A DNA stretch of 64,000 bases from Stenopsyche tienmushanensis (Eukaryota > Arthropoda > Insecta > Trichoptera > Stenopsychidae), in the NCBI GenBank assembly GCA_008973525.1, contig WACJ01000132.1:124001-188000 (forward strand). The letters run 5' to 3'. The notes below the pieces were generated by a model. That model saw only the letters and a list, made by a program, of their open reading frames with translations, was not told the DNA's origin and ran no database searches. Shown here piece by piece: positions 1 through 12,609 of the stretch (positions within the stretch are counted from its first letter, which is position 1; each line of letters starts with the position of its first letter). The position numbers were made by a program, and so were the translations under genes.

Positions 1-2690
1 CTCAGCTCCTCAATTCCCTCATACACATAACACTAACAAGCGATGATTATGTAATTTTATACGAAATCTTACTTCCCATACAGCTTCCCTCAGACTTATC
101 TCGGCTGTGACGTTATTTGCATGCCTCGCGTGATTCGCGAGTAATCGCTCACATTGATGAGACTAATGATGCAAAGGTTGCTCCGAGCTTTCTGAGGATT
201 CTCTCTGAAGATTGACTTAATTTAGTGTAAATGTTTCGAAACGTACTTCAGACAGCTGCCTCCTTCCTGTCCTTTGTTAGCACTTCACGCCTCATATTCG
301 TAATAACAACGGTATAAAGGCCCGCCTAATAATACTTTGGCGTGTGTACCTTTGTTCACTTAGGTACTGAGCAAACCTAGGCTTTTCATTGTATTAACAC
401 TACTCGAAAGCCTTCAATGAACGGGCGAATACGTATCCTTATGAATCAACGCACGCAAATAAATCATCACGTTTATTTATTACGAGCCGAAGACAACGGG
501 TCAAACGGCCGACCCTTAACACTTTACCGACCGCAACAATGCCGAATAAACACGAAAAAATGTTCATTTAAACCGCCTTATTGAAGTTAATTTAATATTT
601 TATGAATGGGCTATCAACTATTTGACCCAAATAAGATGGTTTTTATAATGGTTTCATTTTAAAACATTAATTATATATGTACATCAAAGACAAAGGGTTT
701 AAAAAAAATAACATTGATAAACCTATATGCACATTCCAAATAGAATTGATCTAGGAAACTGTACTATTATCGATTAAATATCGATCCTAATAAAAATATC
801 AGATTTATTCCGCAACGACATGCGCGTCGTAAATGCTTGAATTCGACAGCCTTTAAATCGATTAAATTGATTACGCATTAGATGCGCTATCGGAAACGCA
901 GCGTCGATTTAAAAAAAAAAATCAGCGTGCGATGCTTATTGGAACGTCCCGACGCTCGCATCTAAAAATGCATCCCAACGCAACTATTTTATCGGCCATA
1001 TGCGATTTAAATATAACAAAGCGACAATTTTGCAAATCCGCTTATGACATATTAACGCAAGATTAATTATTTTAATTAAAATGAATGCAATGCAGGAATT
1101 TAATCAACATCCTAAAATCACGGATCGGTTTTTAACCACGAAGCGATCATATCAATAAAAGCAAATTAATGTCGGATGACAATGCAGGCTTATTAAATAT
1201 GGACAACTGTCACATTAAAACACTACGGCATCAATCTATCCGGTGGTTTTGGAGGGAGGATAAAGCGATCTACTCGATAAAATTATCAACGGTGATAATG
1301 TAAATTCTATTTTTTTTTTATTTTAAATAATATATCATTTTAAATGCGCTTTAGATAAGCAGAAGTGCAGTCTAAATTCGCAGTCAACGATAAATATTCG
1401 CGACATCAGCGCCACTTTGCGGATTAATTTGATACTAAAGATAAAATCTTTTTTATATGCTTATATATGGAATACAAAAATCATTTTACAGTGATTGGTC
1501 AAGTACCGGGATCTAAGTTTTAAAAAACATTTATTGATTCTAAAAAAAATCACATTTTTTTTATTATTAATAAATTTTAAAACCTTACTAAATTTTATTA
1601 AAATATCGATGATTTTAATGTATTTGTCTAGTAAATCATTTTTTTATTATTTCTATGAATACTTTATTTCCTATTTGTGCTATTATAAAAGTCAACATTA
1701 CAAAAAACTTTTTATAAAATATATCATACTTCTTCTCGATGATTGGCCTCCGTGAGTTCGTTCACTATCGGATCGCAGAAAGAGACCACATAGAAGCAAG
1801 ATGAAAATATTTTGCAAATACGATTTCTCTATCCAGATCTTTATTATTTGCCGAAAAAAGGATCACAATTACGAGATTAATTAAACCGGCTGAAGGAGGA
1901 CATCTATTCGCGGCCAAGACGATTGGTCAGCCATCTGATCTTAATTTAATATGTTTTCGTCATTATTAGCACCTCTTCTATACCCGTGGGTCCTCTAAAA
2001 TATAATAAAAATGTATCTATACTGTTATATATTGAATCAAATTACATAAACAAACTCAATATAGAATCGGACCTCAGAATAGAAATTTGTAACATTGCGA
2101 TTCTGGTTTCAAGAAAATAACTATTATTAATATTTAATAATAATTAATATTTAAAAATGAATTTGTTTGTATGAGTTTATTGTACAGGGTCTTTCAATAG
2201 AAACGCTCAATATTTGTTAGGTTATAGCGATCATATCGTTAAAGTGACATCTATTAAATTTAATGCGAATTGTATAGTAGTATATGGCAAATTTGTTTAG
2301 CAAAAAAAATGTTCAAGAAAACGTATTGCTCTTGTCGCCCTTAAGAATTTAATTTGCAACCTTGAATGGCACCGTTTGAACACCTCGTGTATCGCTTTCT
2401 TTGAGCGCAAGTGGAGTATGACATAATTATCAGAGTTTCAGCATTCTGATGCAAAATTTACTTCTTAAACTACCAAAAAATATGGGAAAGCAGATGATTT
2501 ATTTTTACAAGACTGTTTGCGTCTTTTCCACAATTATCCTTGTATGTTACAATATATTGGATGCTATCCCTTTTAATTTGAAGATATTATAGTACACTAA
2601 CTCAAAGTCAAAGTCGGACCCTCCAAAAATTTAGTTGCTGTTATAATTTAGACAATATACAAGGAAATGTTACAATAATAAATGAAGGTA
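1..2690. other. Intron/intergenic DNA downstream of the receptor exon; nothing recognisable
   Basis: AT-rich sequence with no exon-like reading frame that continues the receptor. It is most simply read as the first part of the intron after the TM2 donor. The open frame at 1495-1755 is low-complexity K/I/F/L-rich translation of AT-rich DNA and is not supported as a gene. Confidence 0.5.
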
Positions 2691-2695
2691 CTTAC

Positions 2696-3544
2696 CAGAA
2701 CATAAACAGCAAACGGCATGACGACGACGGCGACCAGAAGATCGGCCAACGCCAGGCTGACGATGAAGTAGTTAGTAACTGTCTGAAGAGTTCTCTCCCT
2801 ATACACACTGAGGATGACCAGCACATTCCCGAATAGCGTAAGAAACGGAAAAAGCACTAAGATTAAAGCCCAATAATTATACTCCACGGCACTCTTAACA
2901 CCCGGTGAACCGTCACATGCTTGCGATCCATTTATCATGGACCCGTTCAAACTGCAGTTAGTAAACTCAAATATGTCACTTCGTATAGACAGCGTGGAAT
3001 TTTCACCGAACGTCAGGTTGCTATTGAAGTTGTTATAAAAATAATCACTAAAGTCCTCGACGAGCATGAGAAAGCCATTTTTAGAGTCGTTCATAGACGT
3101 GCTGTTGGTGTTGAATGAAGCCGACACGGGGGTCGTCCCGTTGTTTCCGCTATGGAAATAAGAGAGGTTATCGTATGCAGTCTGAGGGTCGACGACGGTG
3201 TCGGTGACGTTGATTTGGAGGTACCTCTTCTCGGTCGTCGATGTCTCCGTGGCATTGAGAGGCTTCAGCGTGTAGCTCGTCGTGGAAGTGGGAGATGGAC
3301 CGGCGAAGGTTGTATTGATTGTGCTCTGCCAAGAGGAGTTAGGGACGTTTGATGAGGGGCGGTAATTATCAACCCCTCTTTCCAGCAGCTGTCGGCGTAG
3401 CATTTCCGGTTGAACGGTCACTCTGATCCCATCATGGGGTTGTGAACCGCGCGGGTAAGCAGCGCCGGGTTTGTGCCGATGGGGTGAGTGGACAATATTG
3501 GAGTCTTCCGGAAAAATTACCCCGGTGGCGTTGTGGGGTATCAT
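2696..3544 (-). CDS. Dop2R: D2-like dopamine receptor, first coding exon (partial gene)
   Basis: Encodes the first 283 residues of a class A GPCR; the D2-like dopamine receptor of arthropods couples to Gi and sits in the neuronal plasma membrane. Residues 1-220 form a long extracellular tail with more than ten N-x-S/T sequons. TM1 spans about 223-247 with the GN pair (N240, position 1.50), and TM2 about 258-283 with the LALAD motif (D268, position 2.50) followed by [10 protein letters not shown], which is typical of biogenic amine receptors and closest to what I know of insect D2-like receptors. Translation beyond residue 283 becomes nonsense exactly at a CTG|GTAAGT donor (GT at 2695-2694), so the exon ends in phase 0. 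The ATG has A at -3 and an in-frame TAA lies 8 codons upstream. TM3-TM7 must lie left of position 1 or in exons I could not identify in 1-2690. Another amine receptor subtype is possible but less likely. Confidence 0.88.
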
Positions 3545-3651
3545 GGTGATTTGGGCTAAATTTCCATCAAGTTATGATCTACTGGAAAAATTACCCTGTC
3601 CATGTGTCCGTTAGGCTTCATTCACAAATGACCCAGAAATGGCTGTCATGG
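3545..3651 (-). promoter_or_regulatory. Probable 5' UTR segment of the dopamine receptor with two uORFs
   Basis: On the minus strand a TGATTTCAG acceptor-like site ends at 3652, so this stretch would be the untranslated start of the exon. Two upstream ORFs lie in it: 3649-3611 (12 codons plus stop) and 3603-3556 (15 codons plus stop), both closed before the main ATG at 3544. Such uORFs often lower translation of the main frame. The acceptor has a weak pyrimidine tract, so the exon boundary is inferred; transcription could also begin further upstream with no splice here. Confidence 0.45.
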
Positions 3652-4224
3652 CTGAAATCAAAATGAATCATCAATTAGCTCATCTCACAATGTACCATAC
3701 ATTAAATCATTAACAAATCTATTTTAATGAATATAAACCATGTATTTTGTCTCATAAAATAATTAAATGCTAACAACTAACCATTTACTGAACATGTTTT
3801 ATTTAATCAAGGTGTCAAATTAATCATAGGGCTTAGGGTGATTTTTCAAGAGATAAATGATATTTATATGATGATGTCTCATTGCTTTCCACGTCTGATA
3901 AAAAAAGGATATAATTATTTTAATAAAAATATTAAAGTAAAAAATAAATCCATAAATGAGTGACAAAATTACACATTATTTTGAAATTAATTTTAATCAT
4001 AATTACAAATCAGTAACTCATAATTGGCCCTGCATCATAAAAATTAACTTGAACATCACACAAAGTGAAATGCCAAGCGTTACGCGCATGCGCCACACCA
4101 CCTCTACTGTGTATGTGTCTATACGTAGCATAAAGCAAGCATTGGACCAGTAGCGCGCCTATATTATTATATATTATACAAACACCGCTTTATTATTTAG
4201 CACAGCTTAGTCATTTAAAAAATA

Positions 4225-4330
4225 ATAGATTGAGTTACATAGCAAAGATCATTCAATGAGCAACCCTTATAACCTCTGTTGAATTTATTTAAAAAAACGA
4301 AAAAACATAGTAACTCACCGGTGAGTCTTA
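4225..4330 (+). repeat. Anonymous MITE-like repeat (family C), copy 1
   Basis: Contains a block CTCTGTTGAATTTATTTAAAAA, then a segment CGAAAAAACATAGTAACTCA leading into the palindrome ACTCACCGGTGAGT. The same ordered blocks recur at 25435-25555 (same strand) and 12425-12600 (opposite strand), and the palindromic end recurs again at 49360-49420. No coding capacity is visible. Confidence 0.6.
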
Positions 4331-4710
4331 ATTATGTCGGACCGAAAATCATAAGAGATGGGTTGTCTTGCGCCTCAACATATATTCGTGCATCGATGAC
4401 AAAGTCTTGTCATAAAGATGCTCCTACACGTCTAAACATTTTAATATTTTTTATAGAAACTCGTAAATGTGCATACTTACAAAATAATATTTTAAGCGTT
4501 ATAAAATTTAAGTATAATGAACTGAAATCGCTATCGTCGGATAAGTTATTAAGCTCTTTCAACAAAAAATTCGATCGTGTTGTCTTGAGAGCAGGCGTTT
4601 GTTTTGATTATTAAGATACTCGCATCATTTTTATTGTTGACCAATTTTGTTATTCCCTCTTGATTGTTCTAGAGTGGCGTCATTAGCTGAGTAACAACAC
4701 TCTTTTGCAA
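4300..4710 (+). repeat. Anonymous interspersed repeat (family A), copy 1
   Basis: About 400 bp that aligns by eye along its length with the reverse complement of 24050-24435. Shared blocks include ATAAAGATGCTCCTACACGT, AAATCGCTATCGTCGGATAA and GCGGGCGTTTGTTTTGATAA (with substitutions). A short piece of the same family (CTCTACACGTCTAAATATTCTC) lies at about 15205-15240. The 111-residue open frame at 4279-4614 lies inside it and is not supported as a gene. Confidence 0.7.
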
Positions 4711-6479
4711 AATCTACTCATTCAAAAGTAAATTGGCAGACTTGCACGTTAACCCTGACCTTTGCAAGTTGAACATTAAGAAATCATCATTTATTGATTG
4801 AGTCTGATTAATTATCAAGCTGGACCTGATAGAAAAGTGCATTTACATTAAAGCGTAGCGTGTATGTTTTTAAGTTTTAAATGATTAAATTATTACATGA
4901 CTTACTATATATCAAATCAGGATCATGATATTAGACCTAAATTTTAATTAAAAACGGATTGATTCAATAATATTAAAACATTACGTTTTCATTTGATTGC
5001 ATGAAATAATCATTGGAAATTTCCCACATTTAATTCTTATTGGAGTAACATCAATTTGACGCAGTGCTGAAATTTTCTTATTATATTCTTTCGCAAGTAT
5101 TGTCATCTTCCAGGAGAAAACGTAATCAAACGTGACCGGGGTTTCAAAACGCGAATCTGATCACGCTATCTTCAGAATATAAATCACATCACAATATTGA
5201 ATATTTCCTCGTGGAAAAGGCTACACATTGAGCATTTTCCTGCTTTTGCAAAATGCCATTAATCCAGAAATAATAAACGTCGTCAAATTAAGCATATTTC
5301 TAGATATCCCTTTGTTCTTTAGCACTTTTAACTTTCCGCTCATAATGAGTGTTAATCCACTAATTAAAGAACGGTCGTCGGCTTATTCCAGGCTTTGCAG
5401 ACTTATATTTCTGCTCGGCCGAGTGGCAGAACGTATGAATTAAATAGCATGAAATAAAGAAACATGGCAAACAAAGCTCCCGATGATATTTTTATTATGT
5501 GAGGCATGAAATGAATGAACGCCGGTCTGATGATTAGCAGCCTCCGAACAATGCACCTACGTAATCCCTCATCTCAGATAGGGTCCCTATCGCTCGCTAA
5601 ACATATATTTTAACCCCCACGAGCTGCGCAGATTTTCCACCTTTTTATTTGTTTTTTCTGGACGTTTTTCGCGATAACGAGGAGGCTTTCGCGGTTTTTC
5701 ATGCATGTGAAAAACAGCCACGCATGTGACCCCGCCTGAAAAATACCATTACCGACATATGTGATTTGGAAAATTCCATATTGTTTACACAACAGAGGTC
5801 GTACGTTTTGAATGGAAACCATTTGCTGACATTTATCGATACGATATTTTGTGAGTTTTCGCATTATTAGTAAACTAAATTGCTTTTAATGCATAAATTC
5901 TCTCCAGCCCCTTTTGGGCTCATTGTTCCATAAACGTATATATTTTTTTGAAACTGAAAACATGCGAAAAATCATATTTGTATACTTTATTGAGACAATA
6001 TTATCAAGTAAAAACTTCCTTAAAAGATAAATTCACTTAATCTTCAATACCTTTAACATAATATAGACATATCACACATTTGAATATTGAACTGGGCCGT
6101 CTATGAGTGTTGTAAAACTTAGATTTTCAAATAACATGTACAGTACATGTCGCCTCCTTTGATAATGTATGTAGTTTCTGTTAATTTGGATAAATTGACT
6201 GATAATATTATTCCGCAAAGAATTGCCACTACCATTTGAATGCAAGCATACACATATTATCGATATTGATCAGTTTTATCAAGTTGAATCATAAATAGTT
6301 GCCGGCGAAAAGAAGCCATTATAATTATTCGGTTTTACTCTTGATGAGTCATCTGTATTGGAGAATATAGGGTATGATTAGATAGGTATGAATCCTATCA
6401 GTCTTTCTACAATAGTTATTTGTATCACGTCTAATTTTATAGTATTTATTTTTACCCGTGAAATAAAAAATCAAGCAAC

Positions 6480-6672
6480 AATGGTACGGCTACAAGCAGT
6501 GATTTAACGGACTTTAAGAAATTGGTTTATAAAATTTCGCTCGGGAGATGAGACCCTGAAAGATGAACCAAGGGCGGGTCACCCTTTTGACTTTGATGAA
6601 GACATTCAATCAACCATTTGCCGGCACTAGGAAAAAAATCGGCAATTATTTATGACTCAACCTAATAAATAA
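6480..6672 (+). pseudogene. Mariner transposase N-terminal fragment
   Basis: From about 6518 the plus strand reads NWFIKFRSGDETLKDEPRAG followed by HPFDFDEDIQ, the N-terminal helix-turn-helix and linker region of mariner transposases (known family pattern W..KFRSGD..L.DEPR.GRP). A TAG stops the frame soon after (in ICRH*EKNRQ), and the upstream part needs a frame change. No terminal repeats or catalytic residues remain, so this is a dead relic. Confidence 0.75.
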
Positions 6673-6699
6673 ATTCTTAAATAAAGAGCACATCAGGCT

Positions 6700-9600
6700 A
6701 CTATATATAATATATACGATGAGATGTAAAAAAATTAAATAAATAAATAGGAAGTTAAATGATGTCATAATTTCAGATGTAATGTACTGAGATTGCCATT
6801 GAGGAATTGAATCACGTTGTAGACACGTTTTAAATTAATTGACAAATTGAACAGAATTGCCATCTGAATGTCGCACAGACTATTCTGAGATGTGCAAATA
6901 TGTACCACAGACTCCATATTCATCGAATTTTGCTTCTTATTGTATGTATTTAGATATTCGGAACACATAATTAATTATATTATTATAAAATATTTGAGTG
7001 AACATGTTATAGAACGTTAAATTAAATTGTATTCCCAGACGTCCCAAAAATATATTCGCGTTCATTTAGATGTACATTTATTTTAATGGTCTTTTTATTG
7101 AAATTTTAAAAAAATATTTTGGAATAATTATCGAAACTGTATGCAAATTTTATCTAATACTCTGTTGGGTTTTGAACACGACGGGATAAAAGGGCTAAAT
7201 ACAAATTCCATTTGCCTCGAATCGAAACGATTATTTAATCTTGAAAAAATATAAAATCTCAATAGACTTAAAAATCCATTAGACTAATTCTCATCCCTGC
7301 AGACAGCACAATATATTTTTTGCAAAATCCCCTAAAAAAACCCATTAAGCTTACGCGAAAAAAATAATTAACACATAATGTCCTATATTTTTAGCCTGAT
7401 TTATACAGCTTATTAAGTCGATAAAACGGCCATAATTCACACGTATATTGGTTAATATATTTTGGAAGATATCCAAAGATCGTGTCGAAGAATTTATTCA
7501 TGAAAGCCAGCCGGGTTCTCAAACTTTGCTAATTGACCCCGAAGTTTGCAAGTTGTCCAGTGGTGAAAGCCGTCTTTGAAATAAATGACTGGCAATTCAA
7601 TTTGTCCTAGAATTTACTATGATATTACAATAAATTATTTACTATGCGATATTGATGCTATCGTTTTTTTAAATGTAAAATTTAGGCTTTAAATGGCGAT
7701 TTTGATATGATATAAAAGCGAGTTCTCCCGAGCCTGAAATTTTAAATTTATTCACGTCCATCTAATATTTTCTTAGTCGAAAAACGTCGAATAATTATTC
7801 TTTTCATGTCTGCGTTCATAGCTAACGATCTGCCTGATGCTAAATTTATTTGTGTTAATATTCCAATGATGGGGGTTGTGTTTATATTTCAGCAAGCCAC
7901 CCCGATGTAAGGTTGTAAGTATTTATTTGCGGAGTTGGAGTTATTAATTATTCATCAAAATTTTCCCAATTAGCCCTCAACGGAACGTTACCCTCATCGC
8001 GGTGAAGCAACTTTCAGACAATCGCATTTTGATGGTTCGTATTTTCAGCTGTTAATTTAAGCTCATACGTTCCAGCATTATGATCTTGTCAAAAAGCATT
8101 CGCAACAATCGTGCCGAAATTAAATATCCACGCTTGTCGGCAAAAAATGAATCAAGTATTCCAGTTTAGTAGGACTTTTATCTCCGTCGCATTTTGCCAT
8201 TGAGTGTCGTAAAAGTCATCCCCTAACTCGTCTGGCTCCCTCCTGGAGTATGGGAAAGTGTATGGTTTCTCCGGTTAAATTCGAAAAACTCCGATAGATT
8301 CGGGCTGAAAGTCTTCAGCATAATGGATGAACCTTTTCCCGAAAGACAAAACGCTCCAATTATGCTCGAGTATTTTTTAAATTCAATCCACCCAGAAACT
8401 CCATAAAATTACGCAATAAATTTTTCACCATACGCATTTTTTTGATATTGTGACCCAGTTATTTTTTTGTATTAAAATGATTTATGTGTAAGCATTTGAC
8501 AGATTATAAACTTGGACAAACGTATTAGGACTCAGATAAAGCGACTTGTACAAAAAACTTATGATGTATTGCTGCAATTCTTTTTGATACTGATTTACAA
8601 CCCTCCAGAAGTAGATTTTAATATATTTTTTTAATAAAATTACTTTAAAATACTGCTTAAAATACAATAGATCATCTGCAATATATATCTGTCAAATTCA
8701 GATCCAATTTTTCAACATATATGCTACATACAACACCCAAATTCAATCAATTAGATGAACATAATAATACAAAAATAAGCCATTTAACGTCATTTTTGCA
8801 CTTAAACATTGTTGAAAAACAGTAAATTGAATAGTATTTGTAAAATATCATGTTTGAAACCAATGACATCTATATCAATAAAGCTCATTTTTTGATCCTT
8901 AAGCTAAAAAGATTAAGGAGAAAATTTGAATCTTATTACTAAATAATGTCAAAAGACCCTGTCAAATATTATTTATGTGGAAAAGCTCATCCATTCTTGA
9001 ATTCTTTAAAAAATTATTATATCGTCGGAAAAAATATATCGTTATGGAAATACTAAACTTCAGATTCTGATGGTTTATACCAGTAATTCCAAATAGAGCT
9101 CCAATCAACCTTCTGAGAGGGTTTAAAAGTCTTCAGGGGTTATTTGAATTTGTTTAGGGGTCAGTTATAAATTTTGATGATCTTGTATGAATATCTAAAC
9201 AACAACGATAAATAGCTTATATACATATAAGAATATTATAACGGTTTGGTTTCTACTCTATTCTATTTTGGACAAAAAAGGGTGATATCACCACACCGAT
9301 CAGTTTGGGAGATTGGAAAGTATTGATATTTCCTCTGTCTTGATCCAATTTTAATCTAATTTTCTGTTTAGGAAATGTCAGCATTAAGACGTCTTTATTC
9401 AAATAAATTTTCATTTACATAATTCAACCACATGTATCCCTTGTAAATTAGTGCTTGATAGCATTTACAGGATGCAGCATGGAAACTTCCTTATTTGAAA
9501 TGCGCACTTTAAATAGACAGTTATTTCAAGAAAGATGAAATGGTATTTATTTAAAAGAACAAGATTTAATGTTTTTAATAAGTGTAAAGATTATGTAATA

Positions 9601-11040
9601 AAAAACATTATTAATACAAAATGTTGATGAAACATTGGTTAACATTATTTTCGCCTAGGACACGCTGTTTTAAATGTAAAACACACGATATCAACAGGTT
9701 TCGTAAAATGCGAAACCGCTTTGATATCGCCCGGTCCTATTTGGGATCATAAAAATGTAACGTCGCAAAATTTAAAGCAGTTTGTCGTTAATTACAGTGC
9801 CGGAACAACGGGACTCGGGCGATATTACTAAGAAGGAATTGATTTAATTAAGTTGTAATTTATGCTCTAGTTCTCGTAGAGGCACTATTTCAACACACCT
9901 TATGCAAAATTATTATTCCATTACGCAGAAATAGGGAAGTTTCCGCACCATCCAATACACATGCTACCCTTTTCTTTCGGAAACCAACCCCCTTCTTTCT
10001 CAAACAATGCCTTCTGCTGTCTTCGCGCAGTAATGAACATATAAAATTAATTTAATTATCGACCAGCACAACGACGCAATTACTCGTATCCCTTATTATA
10101 TATTCAAACATTCGCTGCGCTACCTTGAAATTGGCAAAGTTTCTTAATATTTCACGGACAGAAGTCGGAAAATGCGAAAAGCCGCTTTATAAAGCTTTTA
10201 CCGACCCAACTTAATTTTTACCTTGTTTAAGTTCGAAACTCAAACTCGAGACTTTGGAAGGATTACTCTGTCTTCTTGGCGTTTTTGAAACGCCGTTATT
10301 ATTTCTAGACAGATGTGATTTCTAGCGTCTCTTATTAGTTCAACTAGGGGATGTCGCCATACAGCGCAATGAATATCGCCCCGATGCCCCGTGAGAACAA
10401 ATAACTCGAACCCTTATTCCATTAGTCCAATTATCGGATGCGAGTCAAAGTTTAAAAGGTGTCTGCGTTAGTGAAGCAGCCTCCCGATTCGGGGAGGCCC
10501 GGGGGTGAAATTTAATTTTAGTTTTGTTAACTGTTAATGTTCGCCGAAATGTGATCGAACTCCGAAATTTAGTTCGGCGGCTCAATTTAATCGCTTTTGA
10601 CATTTTACCCGTATCGGGAATCAAGGCCGCAATAAATAGAATCTCATTATGCGAACTACTGTAGGCAAGTTGATGAATTGTTGAGTTAATTCCGTGGAGG
10701 ACTCAACGGCAGCAGGAGAAACTCATCGAAGCTGAGCGCTGAAGAGGTTAAGCTTATAAAAACACTCACAACGAATATTTCAACGACTTAATTTGAATAT
10801 GCTAGATGAGTTCAATGCGGATTTTAAAATTAAGCCAAGAAGATAAATTATAGCACTTGATGTCTGCTTATAGCAAACGATGACTTGTTAAATAGATGGC
10901 CGTTATTACTCCACCAAAACTCATCAAACTGATAGATAAAAACATAGTCTCTTTAAAAACAAACCTATTTAAATTGAAAACAATTTGTTCACGTCGATTA
11001 AATTAATAACCATACGAAATTCAATGATAAAATAAAGTGT
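6700..11040. other. No recognisable feature
   Basis: AT-rich sequence without a supportable gene. The stretch 9650-10700 is somewhat richer in GC and CpG than its surroundings, with no coding signature seen. Short open frames here show no family motif. Confidence 0.4.
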
Positions 11041-11044
11041 AAAT

Positions 11045-11580
11045 TCAATATATACTCGGGCCTCGTATAACAATGTTTTATACAACACGTTTTATATAAC
11101 ACGGTTGGAAAGGAAAATATGTACGATTTTTACGGGGTTGGATTATAAACTACTTCTATAATGCCTGGAAAAAAATCTATTCAAAACTGTGTCGATCCTG
11201 CTGGAAAAATCTGTGGCTAGAAGTAATCTCTAGAGAAAATGTTTTACCATTTATAGAAGATGAATATCAAAGGACAATAAAAAAATTGTCGTGATTTCAG
11301 TGAAGAAGGTTTTGATGTCATGGATATTCATGACATCCAAGAAATATTGGAGAATCGTACAAAGTAGAAATATTAAACGAATCTATCACAATTAATGACT
11401 CCAAAAGCAGTTGCAACTAAGTAGCTACTAGAAATATGTTTGAAATTCAAGAGAGTAATAAAATACATAATAATTAAGTACATACTTATATAAACTGTCT
11501 TCGATATTCAAACTTCAAATCTTGTATAGCACGAATTTGTACTACACGACGTTTTTGCGGAACCATACATTATATATACT
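11045..11580 (+). mobile_element. Pogo/Tigger-type element remnant
   Basis: The left side (CTCGTATAACAATGTTTTATAC) and the right side (11535-11570, read on the minus strand) have similar inverted sub-terminal sequence rich in 'GTATAACA' motifs, as in Tigger elements that begin with a CTCGG/CTCGT block. Inside, 11158-11220 reads YNAWKKIYSKLCRSCWKNLW and, in another frame, 11285-11370 reads FSEEGFDVMDIHDIQEILEN. Both fit the C-terminal part of Tigger/jerky-like DDE transposases. Several frameshifts and stops show it is dead. Confidence 0.6.
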
Positions 11581-12424
11581 TAAAAAAAAGCAGATCTTTC
11601 ATCATCTTCAAGCTTAAACGTCCACCCCTGTAGGGATCTACGTATTATTTTCTAAGTTTTACCCCTAATTTGTATGATTTATTTAACACATATTGTGCAA
11701 ATCAGTATCGAGTTTTTGACTTATTTGTACATAAACGCTTACATTTTTTTTTTGTAAAAGCGTATGAATATAAAGATTTCCATAAATTTATCCACGTGAC
11801 ATTGTCTTTAAAAAATTAAAAGCAGATCCCATTTCTTGGACAAAAATGCATCCTTCTTTTAAGGCGACATACATTTCGGATTTTTTCCTCTTTTACTATA
11901 TGCAGATTCCTCAATTACCTCATCTTTAGAATCAGAAATTTCAATTTTATTCTGGCATTAACACAGTTCGATTAGTTTTATATTTAGTCAAATTGATGGA
12001 CAACGATAGAGATATGTTAAGTATTTATTATGCGTAACTTCTAAACTACAAAGCTGAGGAGGACATATATTTGGCTTTATATTCGTATTATTCCATAAAT
12101 AATAATCAACAAAAAATACTAAGATGTAATAGTAATGGTTTTTATAATTCCAGTCATGAAGTTCATATTCGTTCAAATTTACGTGTGCGGGAAACCTAGT
12201 GTTAAATATCATTTTCGATTGGTTTTATATCACATATATCATTGCCATAATTTGTAAGAAATTCCTGAAATTAAGCGGTCAAACCCGTGATTCAATCATC
12301 TTGGGTTCAAATCTATAGGACATGTGAATGACGATCACATTTCATGTGATCAAAAATTATTCCATAGAAGAAATTGCAGAAATCCATCTAAATAAAATGA
12401 ATTTAATCATAAGCGCAATCCCAG

Positions 12425-12600
12425 CAAACCACCGGTGAGTCGCTATATTTTTTTGTAGAAACACAAATATGTTTTAATACCTAAAAATTATTATGCAAGG
12501 GACACATATTGGTGATCTTGATGTATCCATTTTATTTTTAAATAAATTCAACAGAGCTTATCAAGACTGTCCATTGAATGATCTTTATTACGTATGCAAT
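12425..12600 (-). repeat. Anonymous MITE-like repeat (family C), copy 2
   Basis: Reverse-strand copy of the repeat at 4225-4330: palindrome CACCGGTGAGTC at 12431-12443, GCTATATTTTTTTGTAG after it, and the block TAAATAAATTCAACAGAGCT at about 12540-12560. It also contains the GATCATTCAATG block in reverse, seen at 4248-4259. Confidence 0.55.
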
Positions 12601-12609
12601 ATTTAAATA

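Larger units (their letters stand above)
3660..6470. other. Non-coding sequence apart from the repeats at 4.2-4.7 kb
   Basis: If the receptor gene has upstream non-coding exons, this is its 5' intron or flank. Apart from the family A and C repeats I see no coding frame, RNA gene or element. Confidence 0.4.

Noticed and set aside
1..2690. Second dopamine receptor exon (TM3 region) within the window
   Set aside because: Searched on the minus strand for the conserved cysteine and DRY region by eye and saw no such translation; it must lie outside.
4279..4614. 111-codon plus-strand open frame
   Set aside because: Lies inside a dispersed repeat whose second copy at 24 kb does not preserve the frame.
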